DNA from: Gammaproteobacteria bacterium
GTDB taxonomy: Bacteria; Pseudomonadota; Gammaproteobacteria; Pseudomonadales; Azotimanducaceae
NCBI GenBank assembly: GCA_026706935.1
Contig: JAPOXV010000026.1
Span: 959,721-1,023,720 of the forward strand
DNA length: 64,000 nt
Direction of reading: 5' to 3'
Part shown: piece after piece, positions 45,029 to 53,124 of the stretch
Layout: each line of letters begins with the position of its first letter
Position numbering within the stretch: the first letter of the stretch is position 1
The notes under the pieces: model-generated
Database searches by the model: none
Told to the model about the DNA's origin: nothing
Seen by the model: only the letters and a program-made list of their open reading frames with translations
Made by a program: the position numbers and the translations under genes

Positions 45029-45580
45029 ATGTGTGTCGTCGGAACGATTCGATACATGTGCCTGGTTGTGAGCGCGCTTCTAGTAGGTTGCTCCGCGCTC
45101 ATCGGTCCCGACGTTCCCCCTGTCGGCAGTCAATTTGACCTTGTTGGTCGAATGCGGATCGAAGCCGAAAACTCAATTTTACGCCTCGATTTCCACTTAG
45201 CTTACGACGGGTCCAGTACCCAGATACAGGTTTGGGGACCGATGGGTGCGAACCGTACCAAGATCGTGCTCGGTCATGAATTCCACACGATTGAAGATCG
45301 GCGTGGTCAGATCGTGGAGTTAAGGAAATCTGATCGACCCAACGACATTCCACCTGGCGTTTGGCAGCTAGGTGCGGATCTCGGCTTGTGGTTCCGGTTG
45401 CTGCCTCTAGGTTCAAATCAGCCGAAGGTGCTTGATGAATGGTCTCTCGAGGGTATTCAGGTGGCGGTAGAGGAGAGTCAACTTGTAGATGGCGAACCGG
45501 TCTGCAAGAGGATGCGACTGATCAGCGACGTGGGAGAGGTGCTCGTACTTTGTGATCGGTGGCGTCTTAACGAGAGTTAG
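45029..45580 (+). CDS. lolB: Outer-membrane lipoprotein LolB
   Basis: About 183 residues. The lipoprotein signal MCVVGTIRYMCLVVSALLVGC ends in the lipobox LVGC. The mature part has FDLVGRMRIE and LRLDFHLAYDGSSTQIQVWGPMG, the open barrel that accepts lipoproteins from LolA. ATG at 45029 is my choice: the frame opens at an ATG at 44954 that directly abuts the hemA start, leaving no room for promoters, and its extra 25 residues would spoil the signal. The sequence is divergent, so the call rests on position next to hemA as well as on the barrel pattern. Confidence 0.8.
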   Translation: MCVVGTIRYMCLVVSALLVGCSALIGPDVPPVGSQFDLVGRMRIEAENSILRLDFHLAYDGSSTQIQVWGPMGANRTKIVLGHEFHTIEDRRGQIVELRKSDRPNDIPPGVWQLGADLGLWFRLLPLGSNQPKVLDEWSLEGIQVAVEESQLVDGEPVCKRMRLISDVGEVLVLCDRWRLNES

Positions 45581-45649
45581 GTGACTAGTTAGCTAGAAAG
45601 TTCCACATTCGCCCAAACGCAAATTTAAAATTCGCGCCTTCTCTGCTTT

Positions 45650-45724
45650 TGGGGTGTAGCCAAGCGGTAAGGCAGTGGGTTTTGATCCCACCATGCGCAG
45701 GTTCGAGTCCTGCCACCCCAGCCA
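45650..45724 (+). tRNA. tRNA-Gln (anticodon TTG)
   Basis: A 75-base cloverleaf starting TGGGGTG and ending CACCCCA-G-CCA, with CCA encoded. The anticodon arm GTGGG-TTTTGAT-CCCAC places TTG at positions 34-36. The T arm reads GCAGG-TTCGAGT-CCTGC. It lies between lolB and prs, close to the start of prs, as in other gammaproteobacteria. Confidence 0.97.
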
Positions 45725-45747
45725 CCTACCGCATCGGAACTCGTCTT

Positions 45748-46701
45748 ATGAATAACTCGGCAGTAAGACTGTTCAGTGGCACATCAGTGCCCCAACTTGC
45801 CTCGCGGATCGCCACGGAAGGGAACTTCCATACGGGTTGCGCAGACATAAATCGGTTCAGTGACGGCGAAGTAAGCGTCACTATTACCGACAACGTGCGC
45901 GGGTTGGAGATTTTTCTAATCCAGTCCACGTGTGCACCAACGAACGACTATCTCATGGAATTCATGATCATGGTCGATGCGTTAAAACGTGCTTCCGCTC
46001 AACGTATTACCGCGGTGATACCGTATTTGGGATATTCGCGACAGGACCGAAGAGCGCCCATGGCGAGAGTTCCTATCAGTTCTAAGGTAGTTGCGGAGAT
46101 GCTCTGCTTGGCAGGTATCGATCGTTTGATCACCGTGGATTTACATGCAGAACAAATACAGGGTTTTTACAACGTCCCAGTCGACAACGTCTACGGCTCG
46201 TCAGTACTGATTCCCCACGCAATCGCTCAAGACTACGGCGATCAATTGGTGGTCGTCAGTCCCGATATCGGCGGCGTCGTTCGTGCTCGAGCGGTCGCTA
46301 AGCGTCTTGGCAATATAGAAATTGCGATCATCGACAAACGGCGTGAAAACCCAAATGAATCCGAGGTGCTAAACGTCATCGGTGAGATCGACGGTCGCGT
46401 CTGCATTATCGTGGACGATATGGTCGATACTGCCGGAACGTTGTGCAATGCCGCGGTGGCGTTGAAAGAACGTGGGGCGACGAAGGTCGTGTCCTATATC
46501 ACACATCCAGTACTCTCAGGTCCAGCAGTTGAGCGCATCGACGCGTCGGAATTGGATAGTTTGGTTGTCACCGATACGATTCCACTCCGTCCTGATGCAC
46601 AGGAATGTGAGAAAATACACCAGCTCAGCATGGCTGCTACGCTTGCGGAGACCATCCGCCGTGTTTGTGAACGCGAATCTGTCAGCGCCTTATTTGTCTG
46701 A
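45748..46701 (+). CDS. prs: Ribose-phosphate pyrophosphokinase
   Basis: A 317-residue PRPP synthase. [37 protein letters not shown] (split) and the PRPP loop [14 protein letters not shown] are conserved. ATG at 45748 gives the family start; the open frame further upstream overlaps the tRNA. It supplies PRPP for purine, pyrimidine, His, Trp and NAD synthesis. rplY follows by 64 bp. Confidence 0.97.
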   Translation: MNNSAVRLFSGTSVPQLASRIATEGNFHTGCADINRFSDGEVSVTITDNVRGLEIFLIQSTCAPTNDYLMEFMIMVDALKRASAQRITAVIPYLGYSRQDRRAPMARVPISSKVVAEMLCLAGIDRLITVDLHAEQIQGFYNVPVDNVYGSSVLIPHAIAQDYGDQLVVVSPDIGGVVRARAVAKRLGNIEIAIIDKRRENPNESEVLNVIGEIDGRVCIIVDDMVDTAGTLCNAAVALKERGATKVVSYITHPVLSGPAVERIDASELDSLVVTDTIPLRPDAQECEKIHQLSMAATLAETIRRVCERESVSALFV

Positions 46702-46765
46702 TCTGTCTATCGACTCAACAAGAACCTAGCGCACTCTAGCGCTCCTTTGGTTCAGGAGAATTGAA

Positions 46766-47476
46766 TTGGCTACGCAATTGACTTTGGAAGTGTCCACACG
46801 CGAATTAGTGGGCTCAGGTGCTGTTGGTCGGCTACGTCGCGTCGATGATTCAATACCTGGCGTTGTATATGGTGCGGACCAAGAGACCGTGAACATTGTG
46901 TTACCGACGCGCGTGTTGCTGAAAGCAATGCAGAATGAGAACTTCCTTTCGCAGATCATCGAATTGAAGCTCGACGGCACTGCGGAGCAAGTTGTGGTCC
47001 GTGATATGCAGCGACATCCCGCCACGGAGAACATCACCCATATCGACTTCATGCGCATTCGAGAAGATAGGGAGATTCAGGTTTCTGTACCAATACGCTT
47101 CATTAACGAGGAGAACTGTGTTGGTGTTCGTATGAGTGGTGGCACGATCACTCGTAATCTCGTTGAAGTCGATATAAGCTGCCTGCCGAAAGATTTGCCA
47201 GAAGCAATCGTTGTGGATATGGAGGACATCGACGTCGGTGGCGCTGTTCATCTATCGGGTTTGGCACTGCCTGCCGGTGTATCGATACCTTCTCTCGGTA
47301 CGGGAGATGATTCTGACCGCGATTTAGCAGTAGTTACTGTATCGATCGTCCGTGTTCAGATCGAGGAAGAAGAAGAGGTCGCCGAAGACGAGCTCGAGCT
47401 CGATGAGGAAGGTGTTGAAGTTGCTGCCGAGCGAGAAGAGGAAACACCGGCTTCAGACGAGGCCACCGAAGAGTAA
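46766..47476 (+). CDS. rplY: 50S ribosomal protein L25 (long, CTC-type)
   Basis: A 236-residue L25 with the 5S rRNA-binding domain (residues 1-95: GSGAVGRLRRVDDSIPGVVYG) and the C-terminal TL5/CTC beta domain (95-190), then an acidic tail rich in Glu. E. coli L25 is only 94 residues; the long form is usual outside the enterics. The start is TTG at 46766, supported by a clear AGGAGA site seven bases before it. Confidence 0.96.
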   Translation: MATQLTLEVSTRELVGSGAVGRLRRVDDSIPGVVYGADQETVNIVLPTRVLLKAMQNENFLSQIIELKLDGTAEQVVVRDMQRHPATENITHIDFMRIREDREIQVSVPIRFINEENCVGVRMSGGTITRNLVEVDISCLPKDLPEAIVVDMEDIDVGGAVHLSGLALPAGVSIPSLGTGDDSDRDLAVVTVSIVRVQIEEEEEVAEDELELDEEGVEVAAEREEETPASDEATEE

Positions 47477-47484
47477 CCACCACT

Positions 47485-48084
47485 TTGACCACCCCAATTC
47501 GGTTGTTGGTTGGTCTAGGTAATCCAGGTACAGCCTATCAGCTAACGCGACACAATATCGGCGCGAACTGGCTTCGTGCACTCGCGTTGCGTTTCGATAT
47601 CGCTCTAAAGCACGATCGTGCCAAGCGTGCAGAAGTCGGTCGTGGTTTGCTCTTAGGTCACGACGTTCGATTGTTGGTTCCTACGACATACATGAACCAA
47701 AGCGGCGAAGCGATTGGTCCGTTCTTACGTTATTTCCGGATAGACGCTGATGAAATGCTTGTGGCTTTCGATGACGTCGCGTTTGATGTCGGTCAAACAA
47801 GGTTGAAGTTCGGAGGTGGTCCAGGTGGGCATAACGGGTTACGCAGCCTGATTTCGCACTTAAGCGGTAATCGAGAGTTTGGTCGGTTACGCATCGGCGT
47901 TGGTCATCCGGGTACTTCGAAGGACTTGGTACCGTTTCTAACCCAAATCAAAATGCCGGAATCGGACCGTGAGCGTGCGTTGGACAGCAGTTATTTAGAC
48001 GACGAGCTGTTAGGATGGCTATTCACAGGTGACTGGCAGAAAGCCATGACCAAGCTCAATTCGGTGCCTAACGGAGACGATTAG
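47485..48084 (+). CDS. pth: Peptidyl-tRNA hydrolase
   Basis: A 199-residue Pth that frees tRNA from dropped-off peptides. The catalytic His is in GLGNPGTAYQLTRHNIG; TYMNQSGEAI and GGGPGGHNGLRS are conserved. The start is TTG at 47485 with little ribosome-site signal. It follows rplY by 8 bp, and ychF by 2 bp comes next, the common arrangement. Confidence 0.97.
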   Translation: MTTPIRLLVGLGNPGTAYQLTRHNIGANWLRALALRFDIALKHDRAKRAEVGRGLLLGHDVRLLVPTTYMNQSGEAIGPFLRYFRIDADEMLVAFDDVAFDVGQTRLKFGGGPGGHNGLRSLISHLSGNREFGRLRIGVGHPGTSKDLVPFLTQIKMPESDRERALDSSYLDDELLGWLFTGDWQKAMTKLNSVPNGDD

Positions 48085-48086
48085 TC

Positions 48087-49181
48087 TTGGGTTTTAGATG
48101 CGGAATTGTCGGTTTGCCGAACGTCGGTAAATCGACGCTATTCAATGCACTTACTAGGTCAACAGTGAGTGCCGAGAACTATCCGTTCTGCACTGTGGAA
48201 CCGAATCTTGGCGTGGTACCGGTGCCGGATGGTCGTATCTCGCGATTGGCTGAGATCGCACAGATGAGCAAGTTGGTACCGAGCACAATGTCATTCATCG
48301 ACATCGCTGGTCTCGTTCAGGGTGCATCTCAAGGCGAAGGACTCGGAAATCGGTTCTTGAGTCACATTCGCGAAACGGATGCGATCGCACACGTGGTAAG
48401 GTGCTTCGAGGACCCAAATGTTGCACATGTATCTGGTTCCATTTCGCCGATCAAGGATATTGAAACGATTAACACGGAGATGGTTTTAGCTGACTTAGAG
48501 ACGGCATCGCGAGCGGAATCACAAGTCCGTAAAGTAGCTAGAGCTGGATCTAAAGAGGACAAAGCCCGACTTGTGGTACTTGAGAAAATAGTGGGCTCGC
48601 TTGACGAAAACAAACCGATCCGAGCGATGCGGCTTGCTTCACATGACGAAGAACTCGTCCGTGATTACCGCTTCCTGACTGCAAAACCCGTTATGTATGT
48701 GGCGAACGTCGACGAGGAATCATTAGCTGGTGGGTCACTAGCAGATCAGGTTCGTGACTACTCGTTGGAAGACGCGTCGGAATTTGTAGTGGTTTGTTCG
48801 AAATTGGAGGCTGAAATTGCGCAACTCGAAACAGTCGAAGAACGGACGGAATACCTAGCGATGGTGGGTCTCGACGAAGCCGGTTTGACGCGCGTCATTC
48901 GTACCGGCTATCGGCTACTGGGTCTTCACCACTTTTTCACTATTGGACCCGACGAAGTCCGGGCTTGGACGATTCCGATTGGCGCCGTCGCGCAGATCGC
49001 AGCTGGCAAGATCCACACCGATTTCCAAAGAGGTTTTATCCGTGCTGAGGTCGTGTCGTATGACACTTATTTAGAGTACGATGGCGATGCGGGTTGTCGT
49101 GAAGCTGGCGTGATGCGTTCGGAAGGAAAGGAGTATGAAATTACCGACGGAGATGTCGTCCACTTCCTGTTTAACGTCTAG
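48087..49181 (+). CDS. ychF: Redox-regulated ATPase YchF
   Basis: A 364-residue OBG-family nucleotide-binding protein. The P-loop GLPNVGKST and the strong line RNYPFCTVEPN-like AENYPFCTVEPNLGVV are present; YchF prefers ATP because of its altered G4 (here NVDEES). The C-terminal TGS domain contains TIPIGAVAQIAAGKIHTDFQRGFIRAEV (split) and ends HFLFNV. Start TTG at 48087. It overlaps by 4 bp the convergent hypothetical gene. Confidence 0.96.
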   Translation: MGFRCGIVGLPNVGKSTLFNALTRSTVSAENYPFCTVEPNLGVVPVPDGRISRLAEIAQMSKLVPSTMSFIDIAGLVQGASQGEGLGNRFLSHIRETDAIAHVVRCFEDPNVAHVSGSISPIKDIETINTEMVLADLETASRAESQVRKVARAGSKEDKARLVVLEKIVGSLDENKPIRAMRLASHDEELVRDYRFLTAKPVMYVANVDEESLAGGSLADQVRDYSLEDASEFVVVCSKLEAEIAQLETVEERTEYLAMVGLDEAGLTRVIRTGYRLLGLHHFFTIGPDEVRAWTIPIGAVAQIAAGKIHTDFQRGFIRAEVVSYDTYLEYDGDAGCREAGVMRSEGKEYEITDGDVVHFLFNV

Positions 49182-49666
49182 TTGGTCGTTCTCACGAAGC
49201 AACTCAGAACATAAACGCACCAAGGTGGGACAACACCTTCATGCGGTCGTGTATCTGGTATCTCGCCTTTGATCGAGATGTAACGACCATCGAGATCGAG
49301 GTAGATAGCTTCCGCAAAAGCACCGACGTAAAGTTCTGGTCGATAGCTACTCGGACCGAGTTTTGGAAACCGAACGCGTGACTTGAATAACTCCTCTACG
49401 CTCGCGTTTTCCGACAGGTCGCACTCTAACCAATTCGTTTCACTTGCTGCAAACCACCAATCTCCAGAATTGCAAATCTCAACGTGACCTGCACCGAGAG
49501 CAGCCGCTCCGAACGCGATGTTCGACATCAATACCGAGCCTGACACAACACCGTCAGGAAACATCGAACGCGATTGCTCGCGAATAAAGAGAAGAGGATC
49601 GTTGATGGTCAAGGCAATGCTTGAACTATGACGTACGCTCAGTTCAGAGCGTTTCGTAATTGTCAC
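49178..49666 (-). CDS. Hypothetical protein
   Basis: A 162-residue protein with no family I recognise. The middle (SNIAFGAAALGAGHVEICNSGDWWF) and the end (YLDLDGRYISIKGE, PPWCVYVLSCF) look like a small globular enzyme or binding domain; no signal peptide or helix-turn-helix is seen. It starts with GTG at 49666, overlapping the DUF1801 gene by 23 bp, so it is third in an operon with DoxX and DUF1801 genes. Confidence 0.6.
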   Translation of the reverse strand: MTITKRSELSVRHSSSIALTINDPLLFIREQSRSMFPDGVVSGSVLMSNIAFGAAALGAGHVEICNSGDWWFAASETNWLECDLSENASVEELFKSRVRFPKLGPSSYRPELYVGAFAEAIYLDLDGRYISIKGEIPDTRPHEGVVPPWCVYVLSCFVRTTN

Positions 49667-50072
49667 GCATGTACGCGACGCTCTTAGATATCAGCTCTCG
49701 TAATAAGACGTGATCCACATCCTCGAGTTTTTTTATGTATAGACACGACTTGCCCGTCTTGTACTTTCCAAGTTTTTCTAGGATCTCGTCGTATTCAGAA
49801 AAACCAGGCATGATGTAAATGGTCAATGCCTGCTTACGTGGCGAAAACCCCGTGAGAAAGAAATCGCCCTCACGACCGCTCGCATACTTGTAGTGGTATG
49901 TTCCGAAGCCGATGAGTGATGATCCCCACATGACCGGCGGTTGGTTAGTGATGTCCGCCATCATGTCAAGCAAAGCTAGCGAGTCAGTTCTTTTAATTTC
50001 ATTGTCGACGCTATCAATGAACTGCCGGACGCTCTGATCCGTCGCGACTGTTTTATTTTGGTTTTTCGCCAT
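49644..50072 (-). CDS. DUF1801 domain protein
   Basis: A 142-residue protein of the DUF1801 (YdhG-like) group: WGSSLIGFGTYHYKYASGREGDFFLTGFSPRKQALTIYIMPGF, spread over the beta sheet, and the end GKYKTGKSCLYIKKLEDVD match. The biochemical role is unknown. ATG at 50072 overlaps the DoxX stop (TGATG) and is preferred over an upstream in-frame start inside doxX. Confidence 0.85.
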   Translation of the reverse strand: MAKNQNKTVATDQSVRQFIDSVDNEIKRTDSLALLDMMADITNQPPVMWGSSLIGFGTYHYKYASGREGDFFLTGFSPRKQALTIYIMPGFSEYDEILEKLGKYKTGKSCLYIKKLEDVDHVLLRELISKSVAYMRDNYETL

Positions 50073-50671
50073 CAGCTCGTATTTAGTCGAGGTTTGAGCC
50101 AATTCCCTAGCCAGTAATCCAAACTCGTGTAGCGACCACCGCCGGTGAAAAGCAGAATAAGAAGGAATAAGAAATACGTGATTGCGAGTTGCATCCCGTT
50201 ATTAAGGATCGTCATATTCCCGTTACTAGTAAGCCATCGATAGTCGCCGTGTTCACGCATCAGTCGACGTATTTCACGCTTCTGCTCCTGGGCTTCGATG
50301 ACCCGTTCATTTGCTAACCAACTATTCCCGTCAGACAAGGTCAACCACCCATTCTCACCGTGTACGGCGAATGCTGCTACTAGCATCGCAATCATGAGGG
50401 GGATGCAAACCAGCCGGGTAAGCCAACCAATAAGCAACAGAAATCCACCAACGAATTCGGATAAGGCAACTAACGCAACGCTTACGACCGGTAGCGGCAT
50501 CCCCATGCTTTCAAACCATGAAACGGTGTTGTCGAAGCCGACCAGCTTCGTGTATCCTGCTTGAAGCATGACGGGTGTCAAGTAAAGACGAGCTAGTAAT
50601 GGGGGAATGCCATCAATCGGTTTGAGGTAACCGAGTAACTGAACCCACAATGCACCGATTTTTTGGGCCAT
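50072..50671 (-). CDS. DoxX family membrane protein
   Basis: A 199-residue DoxX protein with four or five membrane helices. RLYLTPVMLQAGYTKLVGFD and ALSEFVGGFLLLIGWLTRLVCIPLMIAML fit the family; a hydrophilic insertion (residues 95-130) lies between helices 3 and 4. Relatives include quinol oxidase subunit DoxD and poorly known membrane stress proteins. It is first in an operon with the DUF1801 gene and a hypothetical gene. Confidence 0.87.
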   Translation of the reverse strand: MAQKIGALWVQLLGYLKPIDGIPPLLARLYLTPVMLQAGYTKLVGFDNTVSWFESMGMPLPVVSVALVALSEFVGGFLLLIGWLTRLVCIPLMIAMLVAAFAVHGENGWLTLSDGNSWLANERVIEAQEQKREIRRLMREHGDYRWLTSNGNMTILNNGMQLAITYFLFLLILLFTGGGRYTSLDYWLGNWLKPRLNTS

Positions 50672-50714
50672 GGCTTACACGTCCTTAATCCCGTCGAACG
50701 AACGTTGGTGCAAG

Positions 50715-50791
50715 TGGTAGCTACGGTTGGACTTGAACCAACGACCCTAGCATTATGAATGCTATGCTCTAACCTGCTGAGCTACGTAGCC
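50715..50791 (-). tRNA. tRNA-Met (elongator, anticodon CAT)
   Basis: A 77-base cloverleaf on the minus strand, GGCTACGTAGCTC to CTACCA with CCA encoded. The anticodon arm TAGCA-TTCATAA-TGCTA places CAT, and the T arm is GTTGG-TTCAAGT-CCAAC. The D-stem GCTC/GAGC and the GGCTACG acceptor mark it as elongator methionine type rather than initiator. The first pair of the acceptor stem is G1-T72, a wobble where the E. coli gene has G-C. Ile2 (CAT, modified) is the alternative. Confidence 0.95.
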
Positions 50792-51123
50792 ACCGCGCGG
50801 AGCGAATTATCGACACTTCAGATGCTTGGTGGATCCGTTTTCAATTAATGAACGAAGGTTCCTGCGCTTGGAATCCCAACATAGAGCGAAGCGGATTGGT
50901 TCTTTGTCGGATCGTTCCGCCACGAAGATAAACATAGGTAAACTGGTCGAGATTCGTACGAACATCCTGCGGAGCCGCGGGATGTAATCCACCTCTCTAC
51001 TTCATGTTCGTGACTGCAAAATCTAGAACAAAGCTGTGAATTTCGCGCGCGGTTGAATTTCTACGCTAAGGAACACTACATCGATACAACGCATTACGCG
51101 GTTAGGGCAATACAAGTGAGTGT
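50792..51123. other. Intergenic region around the tRNA-Met promoter
   Basis: About 330 bases between tRNA-Met and a lipoprotein gene, both on the minus strand. It contains a strong hairpin at 50963-50984 (CATCCTGCG, loop GAGC, CGCGGGATG) without a following T-run. It should hold the tRNA promoter. I see no gene; a 61-codon minus frame inside it looks like a chance opening. Confidence 0.4.
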
Positions 51124-51603
51124 TTAGGTTTCGCGTTTCGAAATGCTTGTTGCGCCGTGTTGCATTGCTTCAGATTTGTTCTCCAGCAATGCATCCATGC
51201 TTCCGCGAAAATCAATGTCCGGCACGATCACTTGCGGCTTGAACGTAATTCGGTGATGGTAAGCACTAACGTCGCCGGGAGATAGTTGCTCCGCGAAGTA
51301 AGTTACGTTATCAGATAAACCCAGATAGTGCTTGCGGTAGTCCGATTCACCGATTTGACAGGTGACTCGTAGTTGATTTCTTGAGTCTCTAATGACACAG
51401 CGTCCTTCAATTGTGAGCATGTAGTCACCGGTCACGCCGTTGTAGAAGACGATACGGCGGTCGATTTCGAAGTTACGGGCTGCCTTGTTTATGTTGAGTG
51501 ATGCTACGCGCGCATCGCTACAAGAAGATAGCAAAACAATGAAAAGCAAAGTGACACTCAGTATGGCGAGCGGTGTAGAAAAACACCAAAAGAATACTTT
51601 CAT
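51124..51603 (-). CDS. Phage-type beta-sandwich lipoprotein
   Basis: About 159 residues, with a lipoprotein signal (KVFFWCFSTPLAILSVTLLF and lipobox LLSSC). The mature part FEIDRRIVFYNGVTGDYMLTIEGRC, then HYLGLSDNVTYFAEQLSPGDVSAYHHRITFKPQ, recalls small lipoproteins found widely in phages (annotated as beta-sandwich lipoprotein or, doubtfully, as a recombination directionality factor). This is recognition from memory. ATG at 51603 is preferred over an upstream start at 51642 because it gives the better signal. It lies near tRNA-Met and may have come from a phage. Confidence 0.7.
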   Translation of the reverse strand: MKVFFWCFSTPLAILSVTLLFIVLLSSCSDARVASLNINKAARNFEIDRRIVFYNGVTGDYMLTIEGRCVIRDSRNQLRVTCQIGESDYRKHYLGLSDNVTYFAEQLSPGDVSAYHHRITFKPQVIVPDIDFRGSMDALLENKSEAMQHGATSISKRET

Positions 51604-52020
51604 AAGTGAGTTCCAGTAAGTAGCGAATTTGAATAGAAGCACTCGGTGCGCTAATTCCGCGACGGCATGACTTGCATCGCTTCGAAAGGCGTGCGAAGTG
51701 AAGAAACGATGTAGTTCACGATACAGGCGAATCAGATGCGCTTTCCTAGTTGATAAAAAAGTGTATGAGGAAATCTGCGACCGCGCAAAACTAATTTGTT
51801 AGAGTCTGATTTGCTCTAATTCGATCTGTCAGTGCGCTAAAGAAAGCGTACTTTGCATGAACTTAATGCACTGATTCGTACGAATTGACAAACTAACAAC
51901 GCATTGAAGAAACTAACGCGATGAGTCGTTAGCGTTGTAAATACTCGTTACATTGCCGATTTGAGTAGATGGTGTGACGCGCTATGTCGTTCGAAGCAAT
52001 CCGGACGTATTCAAATCTAG
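51604..52020. other. Intergenic region, nothing recognised
   Basis: About 420 bases between two minus-strand genes, AT-rich in the middle (51750-51910). No reading frame of note, no RNA gene and no clear terminator. Repeated short TAAC/GTTA words near 51880-51950 do not add up to a regular repeat. The promoter of the lipoprotein gene probably lies within it. Confidence 0.4.
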
Positions 52021-53073
52021 CTAAAGCCGATTGACTGCGACGGTTTCTTGCATGCCATCCCATTCGCTCCAGTGGTCGCAGAGCTTGTCAATTGCAACTT
52101 CCCAAGGGTTGTAATCTTCTGGATATTCGTGAAAACCACCCAACCATTCCCGGTCTGGATGATCACTGTCGCCGAGTACGCGAACGCCACCAGGTCGATG
52201 GCGTCGGATTCGAAAGTACACGTTCATACGCGGATCGGACCACTCATTGCGCGAACCTCCGTGCGGACACGCATGGAGCGCGATCACGACGTCGCCCACA
52301 TCCAGAAGAATCGGTGACGGATTAATGAAGTGATAGCCGTTGTACTCAGTTGCGTCTCTGAGCGCCAAGTCGCGTATCGGGTAGGGCAATGGCGTCATCG
52401 AGACGCCGCCGTTCGCTTGTCGCGTCAGTCGCGGCCAACCTTCACCTTCAGGTCCGACGATACCTCCAGACTCTCGTTGCATACGAAAAAAGGCTTCCAC
52501 GTTCTCATGAACGCCCTTTAGCAAACATAGATTGCCTCGGCCGAAACGGGTCTGGTCATTCAATGCGATTCCAACGAACGCCGTGAAGCTACCAAGCGAT
52601 AGCGTACATTCAGGATTTTGGAACAAAGGAGTCATGTTCCCACCCATGACGGTCGCGTCTCCAGCGCCAAAATGCTCCGTACGCGGGCTGTTTAGGTCGT
52701 CGATTTCATCGGCGGACGCGGGTAGTCGCCCCGACCAAAGTCCGTCCAAGTGGGGATGCCAACCATAGTTAGGCGTATCGCTCTTCTCGTTTGGGTAGAG
52801 AATTGCGGCGAATCCTCTCTCTGGTGGATCGTACGGACCCATCGTGTTGCGCAGGATATCGCCAAGAATGCTCTGATTAATGAGATCTGGTAGTGCTGAC
52901 GAGGTCGAAATATCGTGGTAAGAGCGACGTATGCCATTCTTGCCAGCGTACATATGAATGGTTCGTCTCGCTTCGAACGTCAGCGATTCAGATACTACGT
53001 CACGCAGGACGATGAATCCGTCTTCGTAGAGCGTCTGTTTTTCTTCTGTCGTTAGTTCAGGATTCGTACGCAT
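52021..53073 (-). CDS. Phytanoyl-CoA dioxygenase (PhyH) family protein
   Basis: A 350-residue Fe(II)/2-oxoglutarate oxygenase of the PhyH group. The iron ligands are the H-x-D in WHPHLDGLW and the distal His in CPHGGSRNEW; the Arg of NVYFRIRRHRP probably anchors 2-oxoglutarate. Members hydroxylate acyl-CoAs or small compounds, including some phosphonates and halogenated metabolites. Unlike the broken copy at 1621-2522, this one is complete. It is 51 bp downstream of the carboxyltransferase gene on the same strand. Confidence 0.88.
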   Translation of the reverse strand: MRTNPELTTEEKQTLYEDGFIVLRDVVSESLTFEARRTIHMYAGKNGIRRSYHDISTSSALPDLINQSILGDILRNTMGPYDPPERGFAAILYPNEKSDTPNYGWHPHLDGLWSGRLPASADEIDDLNSPRTEHFGAGDATVMGGNMTPLFQNPECTLSLGSFTAFVGIALNDQTRFGRGNLCLLKGVHENVEAFFRMQRESGGIVGPEGEGWPRLTRQANGGVSMTPLPYPIRDLALRDATEYNGYHFINPSPILLDVGDVVIALHACPHGGSRNEWSDPRMNVYFRIRRHRPGGVRVLGDSDHPDREWLGGFHEYPEDYNPWEVAIDKLCDHWSEWDGMQETVAVNRL

Positions 53074-53124
53074 GGTGAATTCATTCCTTGAGCGATCGAA
53101 ATGTTCGATTCAGACAAAGTGGTG

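Noticed and set aside
50672-51123. Integrated phage or island at tRNA-Met
   Set aside because: I see no integrase and no repeated tRNA 3' end. Only the lipoprotein gene hints at phage origin.
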